This document shows positions 49,210 to 58,145 of a DNA stretch of 64,000 nucleotides, in pieces. The stretch comes from Enterobacteriaceae bacterium RIT714 (GTDB lineage Bacteria > Pseudomonadota > Gammaproteobacteria > Enterobacterales > Enterobacteriaceae), in NCBI GenBank assembly GCA_009668015.1, contig WJYB01000001.1:186001-250000 (forward strand). Direction: 5' to 3'. Under the pieces are notes generated by a model, which saw nothing but the letters and a program-made list of their open reading frames with translations, made no database searches and was not told the origin of the DNA. Made by a program: the position numbers and the translations under genes. Position 1 is the first letter of the stretch. Each line of letters opens with the position of its first letter.

Positions 49210-49982
49210 GCGTTTTCACTCCCTGACGCGACGGGCATCTGAGCCGAGCGTTGAGAACGCCGGGTTGTGGATGGCCCAAGTTTAACCAGCACCAAACCCA
49301 GCAGCACGCCGGTCAGCAGATAGAGCACCGTACCGACGGTAAAGGCTTCGAGCGCATGCGCGTTGTAGCTCTCGATTTGTCGCACCTGATACGTCAGCTC
49401 GGCAAAACCGATGCCGCTGGCAAGTGAGGAGAGTTTCATCAGATTCAGATACTGGCCGACGACGGGCTGCCAGGCGTTAGCCAGTCCCTGAGGCAGCAAA
49501 ATGTGACGAAACAGCGACCAAGAGGAGAACCCCTGCGCCAGTGCGGCCTGCCGTTGTCCGCCGGAGACAGCCTGCAAACCGGACTCAATCTCTTCAATCA
49601 GAAACGCGGAGGTAAATACGCCAAGACCCCAGGCGGAGCATAAGAATTCAGGGGTAAACCACCAGACATTTCCCGGCAGGATGGACCAGCTGTGATCGGC
49701 GTTGATCGCATCGCGCACCACGAGTGGAAGCCAGTTCCAGGCGGCGAAGTACCAGAACAAAAGTTGCACCAGCAACGGTGTGTTGCGAAACAGAGAGACC
49801 CAGACGGAGACGATCCTGCGGCCAGTGTTTCCTCCGGCCAGGCGCAACAGTAAAAACAGCAGGGCGAAGGCGCTGGCGATAATCATCCCCGCGATGGTCA
49901 CCCACAGGGTGGTGAGAAAGCCGGATAAGATCCACTGCAAGGGCTGTCCGGTCAGCACGCCTTGCCAGTCGAGCGTGGGCAT
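49206..49982 (-). CDS. polar amino-acid ABC transporter permease (first subunit)
   Basis: A 258-residue permease of the HisQ/GlnP type; it pairs with the downstream permease. The family stretch SLFRNTPLLVQLLFWYF and the coupling loop GGQRQAALAQGFSSWSLF are visible. The start shares one base with the stop of the ATPase gene. It has an extended soluble C-terminal tail rich in Ser and Arg. Confidence 0.86.
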   Translation of the reverse strand: MPTLDWQGVLTGQPLQWILSGFLTTLWVTIAGMIIASAFALLFLLLRLAGGNTGRRIVSVWVSLFRNTPLLVQLLFWYFAAWNWLPLVVRDAINADHSWSILPGNVWWFTPEFLCSAWGLGVFTSAFLIEEIESGLQAVSGGQRQAALAQGFSSWSLFRHILLPQGLANAWQPVVGQYLNLMKLSSLASGIGFAELTYQVRQIESYNAHALEAFTVGTVLYLLTGVLLGLVLVKLGPSTTRRSQRSAQMPVASGSENA

Positions 49983-50797
49983 TACACCGACTCCTGATGA
50001 AGGGGATCCAGAACCTTTTGCAGGAAACGCCGGGCGCGCGGATGTTCAGGATGGCGGAAAAACTGCTCCGGCGGCGCGGTTTCCAGAATCTGTCCTCCGT
50101 CAATAAACACCACTCTGTCGGCAATCTCGCGGGCAAACTGCATTTCATGCGTTACCACAATCATGGTGATGCCGCTGTGGGCGAGGGCTTTCATCACCTG
50201 GAGCACCTCGCCAATCATCTCGGGATCAAGGGCCGAGGTTGGCTCATCAAAGAGGATAATTTGTGGTGACGACGCCAGCGCACGGGCAATCGCTACGCGC
50301 TGCTGCTGCCCGCCGGAAAGCTCGGCCGGATAGTGGCTGGCTTTCTCCACCATGCCGACTTGTTCCAGTAGCGTCAGGGCGCGCTCCTGCGCCTGCGGCG
50401 GCGTCCAGCCGTGGACATGCTCCAGCGCCAGGCTAATGTTCTGGCTGGCGGTGAGATGAGCGTACAGATTAAATTGCTGGAACACGAAGCCCACGCGGCT
50501 GCGGAGCTGGCGAAGTGCTGTGCCGGTCAATAAACGGGTGGGTTTGTTATCAATCAGGATCTCGCCGCCGTTCAGCGATTCCAGCTGATTGATCAGCCGA
50601 ATTAAGGTGGATTTACCAGAACCGGACGGCCCCAGAATCGCCACCACTTCGCCCGCGGCGATGCTGAGGTTGATCCCGTTGAGAACCGGCTGATCGCCGT
50701 ACTGTTTGACCACATCGCGAAATTCGACGCTGGCCTGTTCCAGATGTGAAAAATCCGCGGCACTGGCCGCGGAGCGTGAAAATAGACCTGAGAGCAT
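49982..50797 (-). CDS. polar amino-acid ABC transporter ATP-binding protein
   Basis: A GlnQ/HisP-type ATPase of 271 residues, with an N-terminal extension of about 20 residues before the usual domain start. Walker A is GPSGSGKST (56-64), the signature is ELSGGQQQR and Walker B is [11 protein letters not shown]. The ATG follows the stop of the binding-protein gene after one base and has no strong ribosome site, so translation is likely coupled. Confidence 0.87.
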   Translation of the reverse strand: MLSGLFSRSAASAADFSHLEQASVEFRDVVKQYGDQPVLNGINLSIAAGEVVAILGPSGSGKSTLIRLINQLESLNGGEILIDNKPTRLLTGTALRQLRSRVGFVFQQFNLYAHLTASQNISLALEHVHGWTPPQAQERALTLLEQVGMVEKASHYPAELSGGQQQRVAIARALASSPQIILFDEPTSALDPEMIGEVLQVMKALAHSGITMIVVTHEMQFAREIADRVVFIDGGQILETAPPEQFFRHPEHPRARRFLQKVLDPLHQESV

Positions 50798-50798
50798 G

Positions 50799-51629
50799 TT
50801 ACTGGGCTTCTATTTTAAAGGCGCGAGGCTGAGGGGACGCGGTTTGCGGGCCGAACCAGACATCATAGATTTTGGCGGCTTGTCCGTTTTTCTCAAGATT
50901 CACCAGCTCATCGTTGACCACTTTGAGCAACGCGGTTTCCCCTTTTTTCACCCCAACGCCGATCTCTTCTTTACTCAGCAGGTCCGGCAAAATTTTGAAG
51001 TCGGCTTTATCCGGAGCCTGAGCCAGTAAACCCGCCAGAATGGTGCTGTCCTGAGTAATGGCCTGAACGTTACCGTTGCGAAGCGCGGTTAACGCCAGCG
51101 GGATATCGTCATAAGAGAGGACGCGGGATTGCGGGAAGCGCTGATGCAATGCCTGCTCGCCGGTAGTGCCTTTTACCGCGCCGATACGCGCTTTGCTGTA
51201 ATCATCCAGCTTATCCGCTGATTTCGCCGGGACCAGGAACTGCTGACCGGTGACGAAATAGGGGGTAGAGAAGTCGATAACCTGCGCACGTTCCGGTGTG
51301 ATGGTGATATCCGCGACGATCAGATCGGCTTTTCCGGATTGCAGAAGTGGAATGCGGTTGGCCGGGTTGGTGGCCACCAGCTCCAGCTTAACGCCCAGAG
51401 TTTTCGCCAGCGCTTTGGCGAAATCAACGTCATAACCGACGATGTCGTGCGTTTTGGCATCGACAGAGCCAAACGGCGGGTTAGCATCGAAGGTGGCGAC
51501 CTTTACCACGCCAGCGGCTTTAATGTCGGCCAGTTGGTCAGCCTGAGCCTGAGCGGACAGAAGGCCGCCTGCGGTCAATAAACCGACTGCCAGTGCGAGT
51601 TGATGATAACGCGTTTTGTGTGTAGCCAT
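50799..51629 (-). CDS. polar amino-acid ABC transporter substrate-binding protein
   Basis: A periplasmic SBP_bac_3-type binding protein. The ATG at 51629 (MATHKTR), preceded by GAGGGA, gives 276 residues with a signal peptide ending SAQAQA (about residue 32); the longer frame upstream hides it. The family core includes VGYDVDFAKALAKTLG, LLQSGKADLIVADITITPER and a second-lobe LRNGNVQAITQD. First gene of the four-gene importer. Its place beside the sulfur block suggests cystine or another amino acid, but the ligand is not certain. Confidence 0.86.
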   Translation of the reverse strand: MATHKTRYHQLALAVGLLTAGGLLSAQAQADQLADIKAAGVVKVATFDANPPFGSVDAKTHDIVGYDVDFAKALAKTLGVKLELVATNPANRIPLLQSGKADLIVADITITPERAQVIDFSTPYFVTGQQFLVPAKSADKLDDYSKARIGAVKGTTGEQALHQRFPQSRVLSYDDIPLALTALRNGNVQAITQDSTILAGLLAQAPDKADFKILPDLLSKEEIGVGVKKGETALLKVVNDELVNLEKNGQAAKIYDVWFGPQTASPQPRAFKIEAQ

Positions 51630-51874
51630 AGTTCCCTCAGATATCCATTGTTTTTGTTTTGTCCTGATACGCTCCCATAAGCTTTCTGTATCGCCAAATA
51701 AGAAATCGTTCTTTGCTATATGCAAAAAGGCATTAGTGAACAGGGTGTTACAGATAAGTGATGGAAAGCCACACATTTGCAGTTTCTGCACATCGTCTGC
51801 CGATATTGATATTTCCATCGCCTCGAATTTGCGTGTTTAACTTAGGTCAGACGCAACAGCGAGGAGGCGGAGCC

Positions 51875-52039
51875 ATGCAAAACTGGGTGAATACGTTACG
51901 GCGGTTTTTTGTCGCCAAAACAGAGACGGAGAACAGTGCGCAACGTGTTATCGAATCGGTCCTGCCTATTGCCAGTCTGTATGGCGTAGATGTGGCGAAC
52001 ATCGATCCGGAGTGGTTCAATGACAAAACATCACGCTGA
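51875..52039 (+). CDS. 54-residue protein of unknown function
   Basis: I do not recognise this gene. The ATG at 51875 (MQNWVNT) follows a strong AGGAGG at good spacing and gives 54 residues, with a basic amphipathic N-terminus (LRRFFVAK) and an acidic C-terminal half (VDVANIDPEWFND). A terminator follows 41 bases after the stop. It is divergent from the amino-acid importer and precedes the histidine-kinase gene. A longer frame from 51758 is possible but lacks support. Confidence 0.7.
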   Translation: MQNWVNTLRRFFVAKTETENSAQRVIESVLPIASLYGVDVANIDPEWFNDKTSR

Positions 52040-52080
52040 ACTGCGCCGTACGCGCCTCACATACTGGAACGAACTGTGCT

Positions 52081-52109
52081 GCCGATACCTGAACGTATCG
52101 GCTTTTTTT
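52081..52109 (+). terminator. terminator after the 54-residue gene
   Basis: GCCGATAC, loop CTGAAC and GTATCGGC are followed by seven T. It ends the small gene's transcript before the kinase gene. Confidence 0.93.
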
Positions 52110-52168
52110 GTTCTTAAACGGGCAACCTGCTAAGGTCAAAGGCAAAGATCACTCCGCCCGAAGACCGA

Positions 52169-53497
52169 ATGAACAGCCAAAAATTGATCCGGCGCACGCT
52201 GGTACTGTGGATAATCCTCTGCCTGCTCAGTAGCGTTCTGCTGTACGCTGAACAAATTCGTCGTCAGTTCTGGGAGCGAGACAGAGAGTTCAGCGCGCTG
52301 TTTTCCACACTGAGCGCCTTACTGACCCAGAATGAGTCCGTTTTGCCTCTGCTGAACGGCGATGAAGATCTTCCCGCACTGCGTAAAAAATTCCCGCAAA
52401 TCCTCGCCCTGGAAAAAACCGACGGCCGTGCGCTTGACGCTGCCCGCGTTGAACCCGTCAACGCCAGTCGCTACTGGCTGTACAACCCCTGGCGGCAAAT
52501 TCGGGTGCTTGTTGATGCCGGCCCGGTGCTAAAAACGGCCCACTCCTTTTCCCATCTGCAAATGAGCCTGTCGGCTATAGGCCCGGAGCCTTCATCGGCG
52601 GCGTTCTGGCACTGGCAGCGCACTTTTTCGCAACCCACGCAGCCCTTCACGCTATCCGCAGAGGCGGAACCGCACTGGCTACAGGTCTCCTGGATCCCGT
52701 TCCCGCTGCTGTTCCTCGGATGGGCAGTAGCCATCGGGACGGGGAGCGGTTTGGTCTGGCAGCGTCTGCAGCGGCAAAATGCCGATCGGCGTGCCCGATA
52801 CTATCAGCACGCCCGGCTCAACACGCTGGGCGAAATTACCGCGGGTATTGTGCATGAGATCAACCAGCCGCTGACGGCGGTACAAACCTGGATCCAGGGC
52901 GCGCAACGGCAGCTGGCGCAGGATAATGCGCAGACCGCCTCGCGGGCACTCGATGCCGCCTTGATCCAGACTCAGCGCATTAGTGAGCTATTAACGCGCT
53001 TTCGTGAGCATGTGATTCAGGAAAAGGTGACGCTAAGGGCAACCGATTTGGCGCAGTGCTGGCAACAGGTGGGTGAGTTGCTGGAACATGAGCGCAGAGC
53101 GGAACACATAACTCTGAGCCATGCCTTTGCCCCGGATGCTTCGAAGGTGTTGGCAGACCGACTGTGGCTTGAGCAGGTGTTGCATAATCTTCTCAGCAAT
53201 GCGATTCAGGCGCAGCAGGACCATCCCCGTGGCTGGGTGCACATCTCCAGTGAGCGCAAGGGCGATATGACGGCCATCACCATCGCTGATGGCGGGCCCG
53301 GATTCAGCCCTGAGGCATTACAAAATGCGTTTATGCCGTTTTACAGCGGCAGGAAAGAGGGGATTGGTCTCGGGATGACGTTAACGGAATCGCTAATGAT
53401 TCGCATGAATGGCAGCATTACGCTCGGCAACAGGCCCCAGGGCGGGGCGCAAATCGTGTTGCAGCTGGCAAACGACAAGGAAACGACAGATGGCTAA
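52169..53497 (+). CDS. membrane sensor histidine kinase
   Basis: A 442-residue sensor kinase. TM1 spans about residues 9-27 and TM2 about 176-197; the periplasmic domain between them (about 148 residues) matches no family I recognise. The dimerisation box is ARLNTLGEITAGIVHEINQP, with the phospho-His at 229, of the FixL/NtrB-like kind. The ATPase has N box LLSNAIQA, G1 DGGPGFS and G2 GIGLGMTL. It overlaps the response-regulator gene by 8 bases. The downstream secreted HbpS-like protein may be its partner. Confidence 0.9.
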   Translation: MNSQKLIRRTLVLWIILCLLSSVLLYAEQIRRQFWERDREFSALFSTLSALLTQNESVLPLLNGDEDLPALRKKFPQILALEKTDGRALDAARVEPVNASRYWLYNPWRQIRVLVDAGPVLKTAHSFSHLQMSLSAIGPEPSSAAFWHWQRTFSQPTQPFTLSAEAEPHWLQVSWIPFPLLFLGWAVAIGTGSGLVWQRLQRQNADRRARYYQHARLNTLGEITAGIVHEINQPLTAVQTWIQGAQRQLAQDNAQTASRALDAALIQTQRISELLTRFREHVIQEKVTLRATDLAQCWQQVGELLEHERRAEHITLSHAFAPDASKVLADRLWLEQVLHNLLSNAIQAQQDHPRGWVHISSERKGDMTAITIADGGPGFSPEALQNAFMPFYSGRKEGIGLGMTLTESLMIRMNGSITLGNRPQGGAQIVLQLANDKETTDG

Positions 53498-54101
53498 CGT
53501 GGTGTATTTAATTGATGACGATGCCTCCATCAGAGAATCAATGGCGTTTCTCCTGTCGGGGATGAACTGGGAGGTCAATGCATTTGCCAGTATTGAGGCT
53601 TTTACCGCCCGCTATAACAACTCGCCAGCGCTTGCTGGCTGCCTGCTGCTGGATATGCGCATGCCGGGCAAAGGTGGATTGACGTGGCTGGAAGAGGGCG
53701 CGTGGCCGTGGCCGTTGCTGCCGGTGATGATTATGACCGGCCACGGGACGGTCGATGCCTGTCGACGGGCATTTCATAACGGTGTTTTTGAGTTTTTCAC
53801 CAAACCGCTGGATGCCGATAAGCTTATTGAAACACTGGCCCGGGCCTTTGAAGAGAGTCAGCGCCGGGCGTTCTGCTGGCAGGAGACAGCGCGGGTTAAA
53901 GCGCTGTTTGAACAGCTCACCGCCCGTGAGCATGAGGTGCTGATCGAGCTGATGGAAGGGCGCAGCAATAAAGAAGTGGCGGCGCGAATGAACCTCTCTC
54001 CACGAACGGTGGAAGCGCACCGTGCCGCGGTGTTCGCCAAACTGGGCGTGAGCAGCCTGGTGCAGGCCATCCGCGAATACGACAAATTACAATCCGTATA
54101 A
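53490..54101 (+). CDS. FixJ/NarL-type response regulator
   Basis: A 203-residue response regulator. The ATG at 53490 (MANVVYL) follows ACAAGGAAACGACAG, overlapping the kinase stop by 8 bases; the frame starting 53409 is a shadow in kinase sequence. The receiver has acidic D10/D11, the phospho-Asp D55 (LLLDMRMPG), Thr in MTGHG and Lys in TKPLDAD. The output is a LuxR-type helix-turn-helix (LTAREHEVLIEL, NLSPRTVEAHRAAVF). It works with the upstream kinase; its targets are unknown. Confidence 0.92.
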   Translation: MANVVYLIDDDASIRESMAFLLSGMNWEVNAFASIEAFTARYNNSPALAGCLLLDMRMPGKGGLTWLEEGAWPWPLLPVMIMTGHGTVDACRRAFHNGVFEFFTKPLDADKLIETLARAFEESQRRAFCWQETARVKALFEQLTAREHEVLIELMEGRSNKEVAARMNLSPRTVEAHRAAVFAKLGVSSLVQAIREYDKLQSV

Positions 54102-54188
54102 CTACCAGGCCTGTTGCGTATTCAACCGAATTACGTTTCCTCCTCCGTCCCGTTAGGATCGCATTGTCCCCCTATTCAAGGAATTGCG

Positions 54189-54668
54189 ATGAAAACGTTA
54201 ATGACGGTAGCCGCGCTGGTGGCAGGAATGATCGGCGCATCCGCACAGGCAGAGACCCTGGCGCAGAAAAATATCTCCCTGGCACAGGCCAATGCGCTGG
54301 CAAACGCGGCCATTCAGGCCTGTAGCGCGAAAAATTATCAGGTGAGCGTAACGGTAGTGGATCGCGCAGGCGTGGTGAAGGCGGTGCAGCGAACCGATAA
54401 CGCAGGCCCGCATACGGTGAAAGCCAGCGAAATGAAAGCCTACACGGCGCTCAGCACCAAGAATGCCTCCGGTAAAGTAATGGAAGCCGCGCAAAGCAAC
54501 GCAGGCGCACAGAATATGCGCGATGTGCCCGGTTTCCTGCTGCTGGCGGGTGGACTGCCGGTAAAAGAGGGCGATGAGGTGATTGGTGCGATTGGCATCG
54601 GCGGCGCGCCCGGCGGTCATCTTGATGAAGCCTGTGCTCAGCAGGCGCTGGACAGCGTGAACAAATAA
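54189..54668 (+). CDS. secreted GlcG/HbpS-family (DUF336) protein
   Basis: A 159-residue protein with a signal peptide ending SAQA (about residue 21), so periplasmic. The rest is a DUF336/GlcG-HbpS domain: ISLAQANALANAAIQAC, VVDRAGVVKAVQRTDNAG and GGLPVKEGDEVIGAIGIGGAPGG. HbpS of Streptomyces binds heme and controls the SenS-SenR two-component system; other members occur in glycolate or propanediol loci with uncertain roles. Here it follows a kinase-regulator pair by 87 bases and is followed by a strong terminator. Heme binding is not shown by the sequence. Confidence 0.88.
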   Translation: MKTLMTVAALVAGMIGASAQAETLAQKNISLAQANALANAAIQACSAKNYQVSVTVVDRAGVVKAVQRTDNAGPHTVKASEMKAYTALSTKNASGKVMEAAQSNAGAQNMRDVPGFLLLAGGLPVKEGDEVIGAIGIGGAPGGHLDEACAQQALDSVNK

Positions 54669-54675
54669 ACCCCAT

Positions 54676-54707
54676 AAAAAAAGCACCGAAAATCCGGTGC
54701 TTTTTTT
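54676..54707. terminator. bidirectional terminator after the HbpS-like gene
   Basis: AAAAAAAGCACCG, loop AAAAT and CCGGTGCTTTTTTT form a stem with A and T runs on both sides. It serves the HbpS-like gene (plus) and the 46-residue gene (minus). Confidence 0.93.
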
Positions 54708-54722
54708 AACGTTTTTGAGCGA

Positions 54723-54863
54723 TCAAATCTTGCAGGCGTCGCCGCAGTCATCATCGGCAACCACCGCCTGAGCTTTTTTATCTGCGTCTTCCAGACGTTC
54801 AGCATTGCGCTCTTCGGCTTCTTCCAGCCCGTTAAACACCAGATTGTCGAGATCGATTTCCAT
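54723..54863 (-). CDS. 46-residue acidic protein with a C-terminal CGDAC motif
   Basis: A small gene too short for ordinary ORF calling. The second of two adjacent ATGs (54863) lies 6 bases after AGCAGG; the first (54866) would add one Met. The protein starts MEIDLDNLVFNGLEEAEE and ends VADDDCGDACKI, so it is very acidic and ends in a CxxxC pair. I do not recognise the family. The bidirectional terminator lies after its stop, and the MBL-fold gene is divergent from it. Confidence 0.7.
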   Translation of the reverse strand: MEIDLDNLVFNGLEEAEERNAERLEDADKKAQAVVADDDCGDACKI

Positions 54864-54989
54864 CATATACCTGCTTAGTTCAGTTTTGCTGTGGGCAGAT
54901 TATAGGACAAAAATGTCGGCGGAAGTACACCACCGCACGTAACGCCAATCCCTGCCATACTCATTGCTGACAACAGCACAGGAGGGCGG

Positions 54990-55781
54990 ATGATTACACT
55001 TTGTAAAACCTGCGGCACATCGTATGACACCGCATCGGCCGCCGTTGAGCGATGCGCGATTTGCGAAGATGAGCGCCAGTATGTTCCCGTCGAGGGGCAG
55101 CAGTGGGTGGCGCTCACCAGCGTGGTGAACCACCACAGCAACAAGTGGCAGCAGCATGAACCGGGTCTTTTCAGTATCAAAACGGTGCCCAAATTTGCCA
55201 TTAACCAACGCGCGTTCCTGCTGACTACTCCGCAGGGCAATGTGTTATGGGATTGCATTGCCAATCTGGATCAGGCGACCCGGGCGCTGATCGACGCACT
55301 TGGGGGCATTCAGGCCATTGCGATTTCGCATCCGCATTATTACACCACCATGCAGGACTGGGCGGCGGCATTCGACGCGCCTGTCTATCTTCATGCCAGC
55401 GACCGCGAGTGGGTCATGCGCGAGAGCCCGGCTCTCCATTTCTGGGAAGGGGACGCGCTGGATATTCTGCCCGGCGTTCGATTGCTACGCCTGGGAGGTC
55501 ACTTTGCTGGCGGTACGGTGTTGCACTGGGATAACGGCGACGGCGCGTTGCTCGCTGGCGATATTTTGCAGGTGACTCCCGGCGCCGACCGCGTCTCTTT
55601 TATGTGGAGTTACCCGAATATGCTACCTCTGGCGGGAAAGGTGGTGCAGGCGATCACCGAGCGTCTGAATAACGTGCCCTTCACCCGGCTGTACGGCGCA
55701 TTCGAAGGGCAAGATATCACGGCGAATGCCCATGAGATCGTGATTCAATCAGGGCAAAAATATATTGCTTGTCTGAAGTGA
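54990..55781 (+). CDS. zinc-ribbon / metallo-beta-lactamase-fold protein
   Basis: A 263-residue protein. An N-terminal zinc ribbon has C5, C8, C22 and C25 (CKTC and CAIC). The MBL fold follows, with SHPHYYTT (H114 and H116), GGHFAGGT (H171) and LAGD (D191). The canonical HxHxDH is only HxHYYT, lacking the Asp and second His that bind the second zinc. Its activity is therefore uncertain: mono-metal hydrolase or non-catalytic. Carbonic anhydrase lies 72 bases downstream on the same strand. Confidence 0.82.
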   Translation: MITLCKTCGTSYDTASAAVERCAICEDERQYVPVEGQQWVALTSVVNHHSNKWQQHEPGLFSIKTVPKFAINQRAFLLTTPQGNVLWDCIANLDQATRALIDALGGIQAIAISHPHYYTTMQDWAAAFDAPVYLHASDREWVMRESPALHFWEGDALDILPGVRLLRLGGHFAGGTVLHWDNGDGALLAGDILQVTPGADRVSFMWSYPNMLPLAGKVVQAITERLNNVPFTRLYGAFEGQDITANAHEIVIQSGQKYIACLK

Positions 55782-55853
55782 AGAGTGGCAGATAAACTTT
55801 AAGAGTGTGATCGCGATCATGCCTAAACTAAAACAGATAAAAGAGACATTGCT

Positions 55854-56489
55854 ATGCAACATATCATTGAAGGTTTTCTCAGCTTTCAAAAAGAGATTTT
55901 CCCGCAACGTAAAGAACTCTTCCGCAGTTTAGCGTCCAGCCAGAATCCCAAAGCGCTTTTCATTTCCTGCTCAGACAGCCGTCTGGTCCCCGAACTGGTG
56001 ACCCAACAGGAACCTGGACAGCTTTTTGTCATTCGTAATGCGGGTAATATCGTCCCGTCCTTCGGCCCCGAGCCGGGTGGCGTTTCCGCGACGATCGAGT
56101 ACGCCGTTGTGGCGCTGGGTGTTACGGATATTGTGATTTGCGGTCACTCCAACTGTGGGGCAATGAAAGCGATTGCCGCTAACCAGAACCTGGAACCGAT
56201 GCCGGCTGTTTCTCACTGGTTGCGCTATTCCGATGCCGCAAAAGCGGTGGTGGAAAAGAAAACCTGGGACAATGAAACGGACAAGGTGAACGCGATGGTG
56301 GAGGAGAACGTGATTGCTCAGTTAAACAATATTAAAACCCATCCGTCGGTGGCGGTGGGTCTGCGTAATCATTCGATTCGCCTGCACGGCTGGGTTTACG
56401 ATATCGAAAGCGGCGTGATCCGTGCGCTGGATAAAGACACTCACCACTTCGTCTCGCTCTCCGAGAATCCCCAGGTTTACTTCGAGTAA
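55854..56489 (+). CDS. beta-class carbonic anhydrase (CynT-like)
   Basis: A zinc enzyme that interconverts CO2 and bicarbonate. It has 211 residues and is clearly like CynT of E. coli: [32 protein letters not shown] and CGHSNCGAM. Zinc ligands are C39, H98 and C101, and the catalytic dyad is D41-R43. No cyanase or cyn regulator is adjacent, so I leave the symbol empty. The MBL-fold gene upstream may be co-transcribed. Confidence 0.93.
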   Translation: MQHIIEGFLSFQKEIFPQRKELFRSLASSQNPKALFISCSDSRLVPELVTQQEPGQLFVIRNAGNIVPSFGPEPGGVSATIEYAVVALGVTDIVICGHSNCGAMKAIAANQNLEPMPAVSHWLRYSDAAKAVVEKKTWDNETDKVNAMVEENVIAQLNNIKTHPSVAVGLRNHSIRLHGWVYDIESGVIRALDKDTHHFVSLSENPQVYFE

Positions 56490-56534
56490 CATTCCCGTTC
56501 CAGGGCGGATTTTATCCGCCCTGGACGGCCTGAT

Positions 56535-58145
56535 TCAAAGCTCAATAAACGGCAACTTACGGCGGGAACGTGACGCCGGTTGTTCGATGGCGCTGGCGAT
56601 GGCCTCAGCGATATCTGCGCAAACGGTCAGCCCCTGAACAAAAGGCTGATCGTGCATCAGCCAGGGCAGCGCACCGAAGGCGATCCTTCCGCGTACGCAC
56701 TCAGGCTCAAGCAAGGTGTAATCGTCGCCGACGTCCGGGATCTCATCCCCCGTCGTCTCCAGCTGATGGCGCAACGTCGGAAACGGCAGATCTTTTATCT
56801 TCAGCGGCTTTTGCCCCCGGGCATCAATAAACACGTCAAACTCGTTGCGGTGATCCTGCGCAGAGATCACGGTGAGATTATCCTGTACGTCCATTTCATA
56901 CTCGGCGCCTAACGCCAGAATGCTGATTATTCCGGCCTGACGCAGCGCCAGAAGACGACGAACAGACTGCGACGGGATCGCCGCGTAATTATCAATAAAC
57001 ACGCGGGCGAGACCGGCGTTGAATCGCGCTCTGTCCTGTTCGTGCAGGAATGGCACGATCTCCTCCACGACTTCATGCATCCGCAGGATGGTATAGCGCC
57101 ACGGGACCGTTCGTTTATCGCGTTTATTACGCTCCACTTCATCAAGGTTAGATTCGGCCCAGCGAAACGGGTCGTGCTGGTGACGCGCGGCAAAATAAGC
57201 ATCGTGGAAACTGTCGACATTTAATGACGCAAGCCCGATGGTGTGGCTCCACTGCGGGTCGGCCTGCGTCAGCTCCCGCACCATTAATCTGAAAATGCGA
57301 TCGAGCAGCCCGTCTGAGCCGGCGTCGATTTCGGCGTTAACCGCCTTTTCCGTCACCGTGGTTAACGGCTCATAGGGAATAGGGCAGTAAAAATCTGCCT
57401 CCGGCAGAATGCCCGAACGAGACATCAGCACTATTTTAAGCGCTTCGCTTGCCTCATCGAGTCTGAACGCGATCCGATCATTTTCTGCCTCCACGAATTC
57501 GCCGTGCTGAATGACCACCGCCATGGCGGCGTCGAGACCGCTGAGCGAGGTTCCCATAATGCCCACCCGGCAGGCAGGAATTTTGGCTTCCATCAGACCC
57601 GACCAGGGGCTGGGAAAGAAAGATCGCGTGGCGTCTTCATCGTCTGGCCAGACGTGTCCGGTGGCGATCACCGCGAAATCATAACGCTCCGGGCCAGGGC
57701 TCTTTTCTGCCCACACCTGGATACCGGCCGATGTTGCCTCAAGATCGGTCACCTGACATGACTCACGGACATTCACCTCAAAACCGCAGTCTCTGGCCTG
57801 GCGGACTAACGTCAGAAACTGATCGCGAAAGTACTCCCCCAGCAGGATACGCGGCAGAAACTGGCGGACGTGCAGTTCGCTCTTTTGCACGCCGTAGCGG
57901 GCCAGATGCGCGGTGCTTTGGTTACGCAGCCAGTCGATGTAGGTCAAAAACAGCGGCGGAATTTCGATACTGGCAATATTTGCCAGCATCATGCGAGAGT
58001 TTTCTTCATCGCTGTAAGGCATCCCGACCCCGGCTTCATTGGCTTGCTCGTAGACTGTCACCGAATGGGGAGTTTTCTTCTTCAGGAGAGAAAAAAGGGT
58101 GTAAATACCCGTTGGCCCGGCACCCACAATTGCAATTTTTTTCAT
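56535..58145 (-). CDS. ydhS: FAD/NAD(P)-binding protein YdhS
   Basis: YdhS is a predicted flavoprotein oxidoreductase of unknown substrate. It has 536 residues, close to E. coli (534). The N-terminal Rossmann motif is VGAGPTGIYTLFSLL, followed by VGMPYSDEENSRMMLANIASIEIPP in the family core (here GVGMPYSDEENSRMML). The NAD(P)-binding_9 type continues with VIATGHVWP and MGTSLSGLDAAMAV. In K-12 it lies near valVW and mdtK, so it marks the return to the backbone. Confidence 0.92.
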   Translation of the reverse strand: MKKIAIVGAGPTGIYTLFSLLKKKTPHSVTVYEQANEAGVGMPYSDEENSRMMLANIASIEIPPLFLTYIDWLRNQSTAHLARYGVQKSELHVRQFLPRILLGEYFRDQFLTLVRQARDCGFEVNVRESCQVTDLEATSAGIQVWAEKSPGPERYDFAVIATGHVWPDDEDATRSFFPSPWSGLMEAKIPACRVGIMGTSLSGLDAAMAVVIQHGEFVEAENDRIAFRLDEASEALKIVLMSRSGILPEADFYCPIPYEPLTTVTEKAVNAEIDAGSDGLLDRIFRLMVRELTQADPQWSHTIGLASLNVDSFHDAYFAARHQHDPFRWAESNLDEVERNKRDKRTVPWRYTILRMHEVVEEIVPFLHEQDRARFNAGLARVFIDNYAAIPSQSVRRLLALRQAGIISILALGAEYEMDVQDNLTVISAQDHRNEFDVFIDARGQKPLKIKDLPFPTLRHQLETTGDEIPDVGDDYTLLEPECVRGRIAFGALPWLMHDQPFVQGLTVCADIAEAIASAIEQPASRSRRKLPFIEL

